Assembly (NCBI GenBank): GCA_023445495.1
Contig: JAEXLC010000223.1
Coordinates: forward strand, 1 to 64,000
Direction: 5' to 3'
Source: Pseudomonadota bacterium
GTDB lineage: Bacteria; Pseudomonadota; Alphaproteobacteria; Sphingomonadales; Sphingomonadaceae
DNA: 64,000 nt
Positions 19,550 to 28,791 of this stretch are shown here, in pieces. Positions within the stretch are counted from its first letter, which is position 1, and each line of letters opens with the position of its first letter. The notes under the pieces are model-generated. The model made no database searches. It worked only from the letters and a program-made list of their open reading frames with translations, and had not been told where the DNA came from. The position numbers and the translations under genes are program-made.

Positions 19550-21136
19550 TCACGAACCCGGCTGGATATAGGGCACCCTGCCCCAGAGCTCGCGTTCCCA
19601 TTTGCGCGGATCGTTGACCAGCCGGCTGGGCGCATCGAACACCATCGTCGCGCGGTTCGGCAGCGTATAGGGCGCCCAGGCGGGCAGCCCCTTCGCCACC
19701 GGCCGGCCGGTGCGGGCCAGCGCGGCGAAGGCACCCATCACCTGCGCGCTCAGCTTCTGCGCGGCGGCACCCGTGCCGGTAAACGATCCCGGGGCGTCGA
19801 GCGTGCCGAAGGCCAGCGCGATGTCCATCGTGTGCGGGGCGCCGCGCTCCGGTTTTGTCGGCGACTGGAAATCGACCTGATAGACCCAGGTGGCCTTTGC
19901 CCCTGCCGCCGCCCGTGCATCCGCCTCGAGCCATTGCCCCGGCCAGCTGCGCCCGGCGGTGGTGGCGCGGTAGAAGAGCTGCTCCGGGGTATCCTGCGGG
20001 AAATGCGCACGATACTGGGCGACCGCCCATTCGGGCAGCAGGTCCATCCGCAGCTCGGGTGCCATGCGCTCGGCGACATTGTCCCAGGTCAGCCCCTTCA
20101 CCTTGGCCGAATTGGGATCGATGAAGGCGCGTGTCTCGTCATGCGTGTTGCCTAGGATCATCGGGATCGACAGGCTCTGCGGATTGGCATCGGGCCAGAA
20201 CGGGTGGCGGCTGAGCCATTTCATGTCGAGTACCGGCCCGAAATAGACGCCGCCGCCCAGGATCGGATCGCTCACATCAAGCGCGTCGACCAGTCTCTCC
20301 ACCGGCATGTCGAGCAGCGGCTGGAGATTGTCCTGCTTCACCCCCAGCTTCGCCAGATAGGCCTGGGCGCGCTTGGTGGCGTTCATCGGGCCCGAGGCCG
20401 TCACCTGTTGCCCGCTCATCGTCGCGGCCGAATGGAACAGCCCCTTCGCCGCCGGCATGCCCATCAGCGTCGCGATCTTGGCGCCGCCGCCCGACTGGCC
20501 GAAGACGAAGACGCGCCGGGGATCGCCACCGAACGCCGCGATATTGTCCCGCACCCATTGCAGCGCGAGGATCAGGTCGAGCTGGCCGAGATTGCCGCTG
20601 TCCGCGAAGCGCGGGTCGAAGCGGGCGAGATAGAGATAGCCGAGCGCGTTGAGCCGGTGGTTGACCGTCACCACCACCACATCCTCGGTCGCGGCCAGCT
20701 TCGCGCCGTCGTTGAGCGGCACGGTGACGGTGCCGTTCGAATAGGCGCCGCCATGGATGTAGAGCATTACGGGCTTCGTCGCCCGCGGGTCGGCGCCCTC
20801 GGGCATCCAGATGTTGAGGAACAGACAGTCCTCCGATGCCGGCTGGTCCCCCTTCCCCTGCGGACAGATCGGCCCGAACTTGTCGGCGCGATAACCAGTC
20901 ACCCGCGGCGCCGGCCTGGGCGCGCGGAATCGCTCGGCGACACCGTAGCGAATGCCCTTGAACGACCAGACCTTCCGCCCCTCGTCATAGCCGCCGGCGG
21001 AGAAGTCCCCGGCAGGGCATCGCACAAACGCGGCACGGGCATCCGCACCATAGGTGTCCTGCGCCAACACCGCGCGTGGCGCCATTGTGAGCGCGGCCCC
21101 ACCCGCCAGAACCGAACGCCTCGATACGCCACTCAT
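19550..21136 (-). CDS. secreted type-B carboxylesterase
   Basis: Alpha/beta-hydrolase of the carboxylesterase type B family, 528 residues. A twin-arginine-like start ([22 protein letters not shown]) suggests export. Visible family blocks: [21 protein letters not shown], the oxyanion motif [10 protein letters not shown], the nucleophile elbow GQSGGG (usual form GESAGG), [10 protein letters not shown] for the acidic residue and [13 protein letters not shown] for the histidine. In this locus it may remove acyl groups from the polysaccharide, for example acetyl, methyl or feruloyl esters; the exact substrate cannot be read from sequence. Its start overlaps the chemoreceptor stop (ATGA), so it ends the uronate operon. 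Confidence 0.85.
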   Translation of the reverse strand: MSGVSRRSVLAGGAALTMAPRAVLAQDTYGADARAAFVRCPAGDFSAGGYDEGRKVWSFKGIRYGVAERFRAPRPAPRVTGYRADKFGPICPQGKGDQPASEDCLFLNIWMPEGADPRATKPVMLYIHGGAYSNGTVTVPLNDGAKLAATEDVVVVTVNHRLNALGYLYLARFDPRFADSGNLGQLDLILALQWVRDNIAAFGGDPRRVFVFGQSGGGAKIATLMGMPAAKGLFHSAATMSGQQVTASGPMNATKRAQAYLAKLGVKQDNLQPLLDMPVERLVDALDVSDPILGGGVYFGPVLDMKWLSRHPFWPDANPQSLSIPMILGNTHDETRAFIDPNSAKVKGLTWDNVAERMAPELRMDLLPEWAVAQYRAHFPQDTPEQLFYRATTAGRSWPGQWLEADARAAAGAKATWVYQVDFQSPTKPERGAPHTMDIALAFGTLDAPGSFTGTGAAAQKLSAQVMGAFAALARTGRPVAKGLPAWAPYTLPNRATMVFDAPSRLVNDPRKWERELWGRVPYIQPGS

Positions 21137-22461
21137 TGACCCGCTCCCGTGATGATATGTCCTGTCGCTTCCTCGATCCGGCCGAGTGCCTCGCGGGTAA
21201 GCGCCGCCTGGCGTCCCGCCTCCTCCGCCTCGCCGGCAAGCCGCCCGACCTCCAGGCTGATCGTCGCGATCAGCGCCGCGATCTCGCGCGAGGAGACCGC
21301 CGTCTCGTCGATCGAGGCGAGGATGCCCGCCACGGTCGCCATCTGCGCTTCCATCTCGCCCGACACTGCCCGCACCCGCGCCAGCAGCTCGGTGACCACG
21401 CCCAGGATCGCGCGATTGGTCTCGGCCATCGCGCCGCTCGCGGCCTGCGCCTCGCGAACCGTCGCGGTGATGTCCCCGCTCGCATTGGCCGCCTGGTCGG
21501 CAAGGCTGCGCACTTCCTGCGCCACCACCGCGAAACCGCGCCCGCTATCTCCTGCCCGCGCCGCCTCGATGCTGGCGTTCAGCGCGAGCAGCTTGGTCTG
21601 ATGGGCGATGCGCGAGATCAGCGTCACCACGTCCTCGATCCGGGCATTGTGGGCGGCGAGGCTCTCGGCACTCTCCTTGCCCTTGAGCGCGATCGCATCG
21701 GCATTGCCCGCCACTTCGGCGGCCGCGGACGCGTCCTCGCGGGCGCGTTCATAGGCGGTAATCAACCCTGCAGCGCTGCGCGCGGATTCGCCCATCGCCA
21801 CCGCAGCCTGATCGGCGGCCGAAGCCACTTCCGAAGCGGGTGCCCGCAACCCGAGCAGGTCGGCAGCCGTCCGCTCAGTGAACTGGGCGACCTCGCGGCT
21901 CGCCCGCGCCGTGCTGGCGATCGATTCATTCAGCTCGGCCCGCACCTCCGCCAGCTCCTGCCGGCGCACGGCCTGCGCACGCAGCCGCGCGATCTGGCGA
22001 AGGCGGCTGGCAATGATCTCGAACTCGATCACCGCAAGCTTCTGGGTCGCGCGGGTCAACCGCTCGAGCTGGTCGGGATCGCGGCTCAGCTCGAAGAACA
22101 GCGCATGGATATGCATCTGCGCGACCAGCATCGACGCCGCGACGGTGGAGAATTCCAGCCCGTCCTCGGCGATGCGGTCGGCCTCGGCGACGATCCGGTC
22201 CAGCCAGGCCTGGTCGATCGGCCGCGACAGCTTGGCGCGCGCATAGTCCACCCGGCTCTGCACCAGCGCATCGGGCACCGCCGAGCCCGCGCGCCGTTCC
22301 AGCAGCTCGCGCGCCACGCCGGCGATATGCGGCTCGATGAAGCGCCAGGCCTCGGCCAGTTCGGCCTCGAACTGCGCGTCGATCGCATAGGCAGTACGCA
22401 ACTGCGCGGCGTCACGCTCGTCGGACGCCGCCTCAGCGGCGAGTAAGAAATGCTCTCCCAT
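21133..22461 (-). CDS. cytoplasmic methyl-accepting chemotaxis protein with globin-like N-terminus
   Basis: A 442-residue chemoreceptor with no membrane helix. The C-terminal half carries the signalling hairpin tip ([37 protein letters not shown]). The N-terminal 170 residues are helical ([40 protein letters not shown]) and resemble the protoglobin sensor of globin-coupled receptors such as HemAT. The proximal histidine expected before the GLEP-like segment is not evident (AEDGLEF here), so heme binding is doubtful. It lies 45 bases after kdgK and overlaps the esterase, so it is co-expressed with uronate catabolism and may steer cells by a metabolic signal. Confidence 0.82.
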   Translation of the reverse strand: MGEHFLLAAEAASDERDAAQLRTAYAIDAQFEAELAEAWRFIEPHIAGVARELLERRAGSAVPDALVQSRVDYARAKLSRPIDQAWLDRIVAEADRIAEDGLEFSTVAASMLVAQMHIHALFFELSRDPDQLERLTRATQKLAVIEFEIIASRLRQIARLRAQAVRRQELAEVRAELNESIASTARASREVAQFTERTAADLLGLRAPASEVASAADQAAVAMGESARSAAGLITAYERAREDASAAAEVAGNADAIALKGKESAESLAAHNARIEDVVTLISRIAHQTKLLALNASIEAARAGDSGRGFAVVAQEVRSLADQAANASGDITATVREAQAASGAMAETNRAILGVVTELLARVRAVSGEMEAQMATVAGILASIDETAVSSREIAALIATISLEVGRLAGEAEEAGRQAALTREALGRIEEATGHIITGAGQ

Positions 22462-22506
22462 CGGCTATCCCCACCCTCTCCGGGGCGATATTTCGCCTCC
22501 GGCAGA

Positions 22507-23514
22507 TCATCGGCGGACGTCGAATCCGCCTTCGCTGAACGCGGCCAGATCGGCACGCGTGAACAGGCTCGCATCGCCCGGCAGCGAGTGCTTGAGCGCC
22601 GTGAGCCCCAGCCCCGCCTCGGCCGCTGCCTTGGCATCGCCGCCGCTCTCGATCAGGCCGTGCAGCACGCCAGCGGCAAAGGCATCGCCCGCGCCGATAC
22701 GATCCACGATGCCGGCGATCAGAACTTCGTCAGTCTGGTAACCGCCGGCCCGCGTATCGACCCGTGCCGAAACCCGGTGGCTGTCGGCATCGTCGACATG
22801 GCGTGCGGTGTTGGCGATTGTCTGGAGCTTCGGGAAGGCCGCGAATGCAGCCTCCGCCGCCTCGCGCCGGCGATCGGCGCCGTCGCCCGAGAATTCGCGC
22901 CCGAGCAGCAGCGAGATGTCGCGGTGGTTGCCGAACAGCAGGTCGGCATGGCCGATCAGCTGGGTCAGCACCGCCTTGGGATCGCTGTCCCAGCTTTCCC
23001 ACAGCTTCGCGCGGTAATTGCCGTCGAACGACACCGGGATGCCCCGGGCGGCGGCCGCTTCCGCCGCGGCGATCGCGGCGCTGGCGGTGTTGTGGCCGAG
23101 CGCCGGCGTGATGCCCGAAAGGTGGAGCCGGGTGGCGCCTTCGAGCAGCACATCCCAGTCCCAGACATTGGCCGGGCGCTCGGCGAACACCGAATGCGCG
23201 CGGTCATAGACGATGTCGGAAGCGCGCAGGCCCGCGCCCTGGGTCAGGAAATACAGGCCGAGCCGGCCGGGCGCCGAAACGATCGTCGAGGTATCGACAC
23301 CGCGCCGGCGCAGCTCGCCGATCGCCGCCGCGCCCAGCGCATTGTCGGCGACCACGCTGATCATCCGGACCTTGTGGCCAAGACAGGCCAGGCCGGTGGC
23401 GACATTCGCCTCGGCCCCGGCCACGTTCACGTCCAGCTTCGGCGTCTGCAGCAACAGCTCGCGCCCGGGCGCCGAGAGCCGCAGCATCAGCTCACCGAAA
23501 AAGACGATGCTCAT
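22507..23514 (-). CDS. kdgK: 2-keto-3-deoxygluconate kinase
   Basis: PfkB-family sugar kinase of 335 residues that phosphorylates KDG to KDPG. The N-terminus IVFFGELMLRLSAPG and the C-terminal anion-hole/catalytic motif DRIGAGDAFAAG with Asp base are clear, along with FDGNYRAKLW, typical of KDG kinases. The frame runs far upstream inside kduD, but the ATG at 23514 overlaps the kduD stop (ATGA) and gives the right length. KDPG aldolase, the next step, is not in this window. Confidence 0.92.
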   Translation of the reverse strand: MSIVFFGELMLRLSAPGRELLLQTPKLDVNVAGAEANVATGLACLGHKVRMISVVADNALGAAAIGELRRRGVDTSTIVSAPGRLGLYFLTQGAGLRASDIVYDRAHSVFAERPANVWDWDVLLEGATRLHLSGITPALGHNTASAAIAAAEAAAARGIPVSFDGNYRAKLWESWDSDPKAVLTQLIGHADLLFGNHRDISLLLGREFSGDGADRRREAAEAAFAAFPKLQTIANTARHVDDADSHRVSARVDTRAGGYQTDEVLIAGIVDRIGAGDAFAAGVLHGLIESGGDAKAAAEAGLGLTALKHSLPGDASLFTRADLAAFSEGGFDVRR

Positions 23515-24266
23515 CGCGCCAGCCACCCGCCGTCGACGGCCAGGATATGACCCTGGATATAGTCCGCTGCCGAGGAAGCGAGGAACACCGCCGCGCCGCC
23601 CATGTCCTCGGGCGAACCCCAGCGACCGGCGGGGATGCGCTCCATGATCTGGCGGTTGCGGGTCTCGTCCGCCTGCAGCGCCGCCGTGTTGTTGGTGGCG
23701 ATATAGCCCGGGGCGATCGCGTTCACGTTGATGCCCTTGGTCGCCCATTCATTGGCGAGCAGCTTGGTGAGCCCGCCGATGCCCGACTTGGAGGCGGTGT
23801 AGCTCGGCACGCGGATGCCGCCCTGGAAGGTCAGCATCGAAGCGATGTTGATGATCTTGCCGCCGCCATTGGCGACCATGTGCCGGCCCGCGGCCTGGCA
23901 GAGGAAGAACACCGACTTGAGGTTGGTGTCGACCACCGCGTCCCAATCCTCCTCGGTGAAATCGAGGCTGTCGTTGCGGCGGATGATGCCGGCATTGTTC
24001 ACCAGGATGTTGAGCCCGCCCAACTTATCCACAGCTTCGTCCACAACCCTGCCCACAGGCTCGATGCTCGAGAGATCGGCCGAGATGATCTCCGCCTTGC
24101 GGCCAAGCGCGCGGACCTTCTCGACGGTTTCCTGCGCCGGTGTGCGGCCCACGGCGGCGATGTCCGCACCGGCTGCGGCAAGCGCCAGCGCGATGCCCTG
24201 GCCGATGCCGGTATTCGCGCCGGTGACTACGGCAACCTTGCCGGAAAGATCGAAGGGATTGGTCAT
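23511..24266 (-). CDS. kduD: 2-dehydro-3-deoxy-D-gluconate 5-dehydrogenase
   Basis: Classical short-chain dehydrogenase, 251 residues: MTNPFDLSGKVAVVTG with TGxxxGIG (TGANTGIGQG), NNAG, and catalytic YTASK. It reduces 2,5-diketo-3-deoxygluconate to KDG, following the isomerase. The start MTNPFDLSGK and the ending AVDGGWLAR are typical KduD. Separated from kduI by a long inverted repeat at 24298-24384. Confidence 0.92.
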   Translation of the reverse strand: MTNPFDLSGKVAVVTGANTGIGQGIALALAAAGADIAAVGRTPAQETVEKVRALGRKAEIISADLSSIEPVGRVVDEAVDKLGGLNILVNNAGIIRRNDSLDFTEEDWDAVVDTNLKSVFFLCQAAGRHMVANGGGKIINIASMLTFQGGIRVPSYTASKSGIGGLTKLLANEWATKGINVNAIAPGYIATNNTAALQADETRNRQIMERIPAGRWGSPEDMGGAAVFLASSAADYIQGHILAVDGGWLAR

Positions 24267-24297
24267 TCTAAGCTCCCATCCTCGCCACCTTCGCTGC

Positions 24298-24384
24298 CCT
24301 TCCGCTTGCGGGAGGGGCCGGGGGAGGGTCTGAAATGCATTGGGAAGGACACGCCCTCCCCAGCCCCTCCCGCAAGCGGAAGGG
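24298..24384. repeat. long inverted repeat between kduI and kduD
   Basis: CCCTTCCGCTTGCGGGAGGG and its inverse CCCTCCCGCAAGCGGAAGGG, extended by GGGGGAGGG/CCCTCCCC, form a very stable hairpin with a 24-base loop. It is a second repeat family, different from the CTGAACTTGTTTCAG elements. Inside the operon transcript it could act as an attenuator or mRNA stabiliser. Confidence 0.85.
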
Positions 24385-24395
24385 GAGTTGAAGGC

Positions 24396-25229
24396 TCAAG
24401 CCAGCTGGCAGATGTCCATGACGTTCATGTCGGTATAGTCCTGGTTCTCGCCGGCCATCGCCCAGATGAAGGTGTAGGCGCGCGTGCCCGAGCCCATATG
24501 GACCGACCAGGGCGGCGAGATCACCGCTTCCTGGTTCGCGATCACGATGTGGCGCAGCGCGTCCGGCTCCCCCATATAGTGGAAGACGCGGTCGTTCTCG
24601 CCCAGGTCGGTGTAGAGATAGATCTCCGAGCGCCGCTCATGGACGTGGCACGGCATGGTGTTCCACACCGAACCCGGCTTGAGCGTGGTCAGCCCCATCA
24701 CCAGCTGCGCGCTGTCGCACACGCCCGGGATGACGAGCTGGTAGATCGAGCGCTCGTTCGACTCTTCCAGGCTGCCGCGATCGAGCCGGTTGGCGTCGGC
24801 GATGCCCAGCTTGCGCGTGGTGAACGCCTTGTGCGCCGGGCACGACACCAGATAGTAGCGCGCGCCGGCCCCAGCGAACTGCACATCCGCCGCGCCCATC
24901 GTCACGTACAGGCAATCCTTGTTGCCCAGCTCGAACGTCTCGCCGTCGACCGTGACGGTGCCGGGCTCGCCGATATTGACCACCGCCAGCTCGCGGCGCT
25001 CGAGGAACGGGTGCCCTGCCGCCGAGGCCGGCTCGGTCTGGTCGGGCAGCTTGATGCTGCCCGAACCCGGCGTCGCCCCGCCGATCACCATGCGATCGGC
25101 ATGGGTATAGTTCAGCACGACTTCGCCGTCGCGGAACAGGTCCGTGATCAGATAGCGGTCGCGCAGTTCCTCGTTCGACACGCACTCCATCATGTCGGGG
25201 TGGGTGGCGTAATAGGTCCGTTCGAACAT
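24396..25229 (-). CDS. kduI: 5-dehydro-4-deoxy-D-glucuronate isomerase
   Basis: Cupin isomerase of 277 residues that converts the open form of unsaturated uronate (4-deoxy-L-threo-5-hexosulose uronate) to 2,5-diketo-3-deoxygluconate. The zinc ligands line up with those of E. coli KduI shifted by one: H195, H197 and E202 in CHVHERRSE and H244 in WSVHMGSG. This step is only needed when lyases generate unsaturated uronic acids, so the locus serves a polymer such as pectin, not free hexuronate alone. Confidence 0.95.
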   Translation of the reverse strand: MFERTYYATHPDMMECVSNEELRDRYLITDLFRDGEVVLNYTHADRMVIGGATPGSGSIKLPDQTEPASAAGHPFLERRELAVVNIGEPGTVTVDGETFELGNKDCLYVTMGAADVQFAGAGARYYLVSCPAHKAFTTRKLGIADANRLDRGSLEESNERSIYQLVIPGVCDSAQLVMGLTTLKPGSVWNTMPCHVHERRSEIYLYTDLGENDRVFHYMGEPDALRHIVIANQEAVISPPWSVHMGSGTRAYTFIWAMAGENQDYTDMNVMDICQLA

Positions 25230-25266
25230 GGCGGGGCTCCGTTGCGTCAGGCAGCTTTGAGGCGGT

Positions 25267-25923
25267 TCAGGCGGGTTCGGCTTCGCGCGCGGTCACGCTC
25301 TTCAGATACGCGCTGATCTCGGCATCCTGCGAGTTGGCGTAGAAATACTCGGCGAACTTCTCGCCGGCGATCGCGGCGCGCAGCAGGTCCTGATCGGCAT
25401 TCTTGAGCACGGTCAGCATGTCGTTGCAGGTCACCGCCTTGAGATCCTTCAGGATGCCGCGGTTCTTGCGCATGATCTCGGCACGCTCCTTCGGATAACC
25501 GAGGCCGCGCTCGCCGTCGAACAGCTTGGCGTAGACGTCCTTGAGGTTCAGCTCGGCGGCCCAGCCAAAGCCCTTGGCATAGGGCATCGAGATGGCGTTG
25601 CCGTCGTTGATCTGGCCGAACAAGAAGGCGTCGGTCGGGTCGATCACCAGGCCGCAGAACACGCCCGGCATCGCGTTGCAGGCGAGCATCGCGCCCATGC
25701 CGGTGCCGCAGCCGGTGACGACGAAGTCTGCTGCGCCCGAATTGAGCAGGATGCCGGCAAGCAGGCCGTTCATCACATAGGTGAGCGAGGCATCGTCCTC
25801 GGCCGAATACATGCCGTAGTTGAACACCTGATGGCCCAGCGGCTCGGCGACGCTGGTCAGCGCATCATGGATGATGCTGTTCTTGGCGGCCTGGCTGTTC
25901 TCGTTGATCAGCGCGATCTTCAT
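25267..25923 (-). CDS. RpiB/LacA/LacB-family isomerase, DhuI-like
   Basis: A 218-residue protein related to ribose-5-phosphate isomerase B but longer than the usual ~150 residues. It has [31 protein letters not shown], the active-site type block [20 protein letters not shown] and [20 protein letters not shown]. Proteins of this length and type include DhuI, a streptococcal isomerase that handles the same unsaturated uronate substrate as KduI. Gene order right before kduI supports a role in the same step. Assignment as DhuI is inference from context and recalled family features. Confidence 0.75.
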   Translation of the reverse strand: MKIALINENSQAAKNSIIHDALTSVAEPLGHQVFNYGMYSAEDDASLTYVMNGLLAGILLNSGAADFVVTGCGTGMGAMLACNAMPGVFCGLVIDPTDAFLFGQINDGNAISMPYAKGFGWAAELNLKDVYAKLFDGERGLGYPKERAEIMRKNRGILKDLKAVTCNDMLTVLKNADQDLLRAAIAGEKFAEYFYANSQDAEISAYLKSVTAREAEPA

Positions 25924-25983
25924 GATACTTCCTCTATCTGTCCGGCGGGGCGGCCGGTCTTGGGGTTTGCCCCGGTGAATAGG

Positions 25984-27432
25984 TCAGGCGGCTTCCGCGC
26001 GGCGCGGCGCCTCGTCGAGCTTGTACGCCTTGCGCACCAGCCCGTTGGTGAGCTCGTGCGCCAGCTCCGCCGCTTCCCAGTCGAGCAGCCGCCCCTCGGC
26101 GACCAGTCGCGCGAGGAAGGCGCAATCGACGCGGCGGGCGACATCGTGTCGCGCCGGGATCGACAGGAAGGCGCGGGTGTCGTCGTTGAAGCCGACGGTG
26201 TTGTAGAAGCCGGCCGTCTCGGTCACCTGCTCGCGGAAGCGGCGCATGCCCTCCGGCGAGTCATGGAACCACCAGCTCGGGCCGAGCTTCAGGCACGGAT
26301 AATGGCCGGCCAGCGGCGCCAGCTCGCGGGCGTACACCGTCTCGTCGAGCGTGAAGAGGATGATCGACAGCTCGGTCGAGGTGCCGAACCGGTCTAGCAA
26401 CGGCTTGAGCGCATGGACGTAATCGGTGCGCATCGGGATGTCCGCGCCCTTGTCGCGGCCATGGCTCTCGAACAGCCCGCCATTGTGGTTGCGGAAGCTG
26501 CCGGGGTGGATCTGCATCACCATGCCGTCCTCGACGCTCATCGCCGCCATCTCGGTCAGCATCTGCGCACGGAACAGCTCGGCATCCTGCGGGGTCCAAC
26601 GGTCGGACAGGATCGTGCGGAACAGCCGCTCGGCCTCGTCCTTGCTCAGGTTCGCGGTGGCCGCGGTCGGATGGCCATGGTCGGTCGCAGTGGCGCCGGC
26701 GGCACGGAAATCGGCGCGGCGCTTGCGGTGGGCGGCGAGATAGCCGTCCCAGCTATAGACGTCCTCACCGGTCTTCTCGGCGAAGATCCGCATCGCGCCG
26801 GCGAACTGCTCATGCTCGACGTCGATCACCGCGTCCGGGCGATAGGTGGTGACGACGCGGCCGTTCCACCCCGAATTGTGGATCGCGTGGTGCGGCGACA
26901 GGTCGTCCTGCGGCCCCTCGGTCGTCGCCAGGAAGCCGATGTTGAAGCGATCGAACAGCGCGCGCGGCTTGAACGCGTCGGTCGCCAGCTTCTCGTTGAT
27001 CGTGTCGTAATAGAGATCGGCGGTGGTGGCATCGAGGGCTACGTCGAAGCCGAACACCTCGCCGAACACATGGCTCAGCCACATCGACGAAGGCGTGCCG
27101 CGGAACAGCCAGGTGTGCTGGGCAAAGGTCCGCCACGCTTCGCGCGGATCGGTCGCCGGCATGCCCGCCTTGCTCGGCACGCACAGCGCGTCGAGCGACA
27201 CGCCCTGCGAATAGAGCATGCGGTAGATATAGTGATCCGGCGAGAGCAGCAGCTCGGTGGCGTTCGACCAGTTGGCATTGGTCGAGAACCAGGTCGGATC
27301 GGTGTGCCCGTGCGGGCTGATGATCGGCAGCCCGGCCACTTCGGCATAGAGCGCACGCGCGATACTCCGCGAACGATCCTCCGCCGGGAACAGCCGGTCA
27401 GGGTCAAGCTTCAGGGGCCGGGCCATCTTCAA
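25984..27432 (-). CDS. uxaC: uronate isomerase
   Basis: Amidohydrolase-superfamily isomerase, 482 residues, that converts D-glucuronate to D-fructuronate and D-galacturonate to D-tagaturonate. Family marks: LFPAEDRSRSIARALYAEV, the metal-site ISPHGHTDPTWF, ATTEGPQDDLSPHHAI, MQIHPGSFRNHN and PARHDVARRVDCAFLARLV. The follow-on reductases and dehydratases (UxaB/UxuB, UxaA/UxuA) are absent from the window. The start is nine bases after exuT. Confidence 0.95.
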   Translation of the reverse strand: MKMARPLKLDPDRLFPAEDRSRSIARALYAEVAGLPIISPHGHTDPTWFSTNANWSNATELLLSPDHYIYRMLYSQGVSLDALCVPSKAGMPATDPREAWRTFAQHTWLFRGTPSSMWLSHVFGEVFGFDVALDATTADLYYDTINEKLATDAFKPRALFDRFNIGFLATTEGPQDDLSPHHAIHNSGWNGRVVTTYRPDAVIDVEHEQFAGAMRIFAEKTGEDVYSWDGYLAAHRKRRADFRAAGATATDHGHPTAATANLSKDEAERLFRTILSDRWTPQDAELFRAQMLTEMAAMSVEDGMVMQIHPGSFRNHNGGLFESHGRDKGADIPMRTDYVHALKPLLDRFGTSTELSIILFTLDETVYARELAPLAGHYPCLKLGPSWWFHDSPEGMRRFREQVTETAGFYNTVGFNDDTRAFLSIPARHDVARRVDCAFLARLVAEGRLLDWEAAELAHELTNGLVRKAYKLDEAPRRAEAA

Positions 27433-27441
27433 TCCTCTCTG

Positions 27442-28755
27442 TTACGCAACGTCCGCGCGCTCGAGGCGCGGCGAAAGCAGGTGGATCGAAAGCAGCGCCA
27501 GGAAATACGCCGCACCCGCGACGATGAAGAGCGGCGCGTAGCTGCCGATCACGTCGAGCACATAGCCCGCGTACTTCGAGAAGACCATGCCGCCTATGGC
27601 ACCGACCGTGCCACCAATACCAATGACCGAACCCACCGCGAAGCGCGGCACGGTGTCCGACGGAATGGTGTAGAGCGTTGCCGAGAAGCTCTGGTGCGCC
27701 GCGGCGGCCACGCCGACGAAGAACACGCTGATCCAGAGATTGCCGTAGAAGGTGGTGAACACCACCGGCAGCACGAAGCAGGCCGAGATCAGCATGGTCA
27801 GCTTCCGCGCCTTGTTCACGCTCATGCCGGTGCTCATCAGCTTGCCCGAGAGCCAGCCGCCCGCAACCGAGCCGACGTCCGAGATCAGGTAGATCGCGCC
27901 CAGCGCGATCGCCGCGGTCGGCGAGTCCCAGCTCGTCAGGTTCAGGCCATATTCCTTGCCCAGCCAGCTCGGCAGCCAGAACAGATAGAACCACCAGATC
28001 GGGTCGATGAAGAATTTGCCGAGCGCGAAGGCCCAGGTCTCGCGCTTGACCAGCAGCTTGCCCCACAGGTTCTTCACCTCGACCACCGGGTCGGCGGGAT
28101 CCTGGGTGATATAGGCGAGTTCGGCCTCACCCACCTTGGGGTGATCGGCCGGCTTGTCGCGGAAGATGGCGAGCCAGGCGATCAGCCAGATCACGCCGAA
28201 GACGCCGGTGATCACGAAGGTCATGCGCCAGCCGACCGCCGGCACCATCGCCCAGATCAGCAGCGGCGTCAGGATCGCGCCGACGTTCGAGCCGGCGTTG
28301 AACAGGCCCACCGCGAAGGCGCGCTCCTTTGCCGGGAACCAGTCCGCGACGGTCTTCACGCCCGCCGGGAAGTTGCCCGATTCACCGATGCCCAGGCCGA
28401 AGCGGGCCAGGGTGAACTGCATGACGCTGTGCACGCCGCCATGCGCGACGTGGGCGATCGTCCAGATCACGACGGCGATGGCATAGCCGAAGCGCGCGCC
28501 GATCGCATCGACGATCTTGCCGAAGGCGAGATAGCCGATCGCGTACGCTGCCTGGAAGTAGAAGACGATGTTGGCGTAGTCGGTCTCGGACCAGCCGAGC
28601 TCCTTGGAGAGATCGGGCTTGAGCACCGCGATCATCTGCCGGTCGACATAGTTGATGGCGGTGGCGGCGAAGAGCAGCCCCACGATCACCCAGCGGTAGC
28701 GACCGACGCGCGAAACCGCGCCGGAGACTGCCGCCTCTCCCTTACTCGCCATCAT
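27442..28755 (-). CDS. exuT: MFS hexuronate transporter
   Basis: A 437-residue major-facilitator symporter of the anion:cation (ACS) group with 12 helices. Visible: INYVDRQMIAVLKPDL in helix 1, FGKIVDAIGARFGYA in the loop 2-3 region, GIGESGNFPAGVKTVADWFPAKERAFA (typical ACS), and symmetrical C-terminal helices. It probably carries galacturonate, glucuronate or unsaturated uronates across the inner membrane. Position between uxaC and a hydratase gene supports this. Confidence 0.9.
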   Translation of the reverse strand: MMASKGEAAVSGAVSRVGRYRWVIVGLLFAATAINYVDRQMIAVLKPDLSKELGWSETDYANIVFYFQAAYAIGYLAFGKIVDAIGARFGYAIAVVIWTIAHVAHGGVHSVMQFTLARFGLGIGESGNFPAGVKTVADWFPAKERAFAVGLFNAGSNVGAILTPLLIWAMVPAVGWRMTFVITGVFGVIWLIAWLAIFRDKPADHPKVGEAELAYITQDPADPVVEVKNLWGKLLVKRETWAFALGKFFIDPIWWFYLFWLPSWLGKEYGLNLTSWDSPTAAIALGAIYLISDVGSVAGGWLSGKLMSTGMSVNKARKLTMLISACFVLPVVFTTFYGNLWISVFFVGVAAAAHQSFSATLYTIPSDTVPRFAVGSVIGIGGTVGAIGGMVFSKYAGYVLDVIGSYAPLFIVAGAAYFLALLSIHLLSPRLERADVA

Positions 28756-28791
28756 TCTCTCCCTATTATTTTATGCCGCGCGACCGCCGAA

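Noticed and set aside
24298..24384. CRISPR or riboswitch inside the uronate operon
   Set aside because: Only a single inverted pair, no spacers or repeated units, and no conserved riboswitch core that I recognise.
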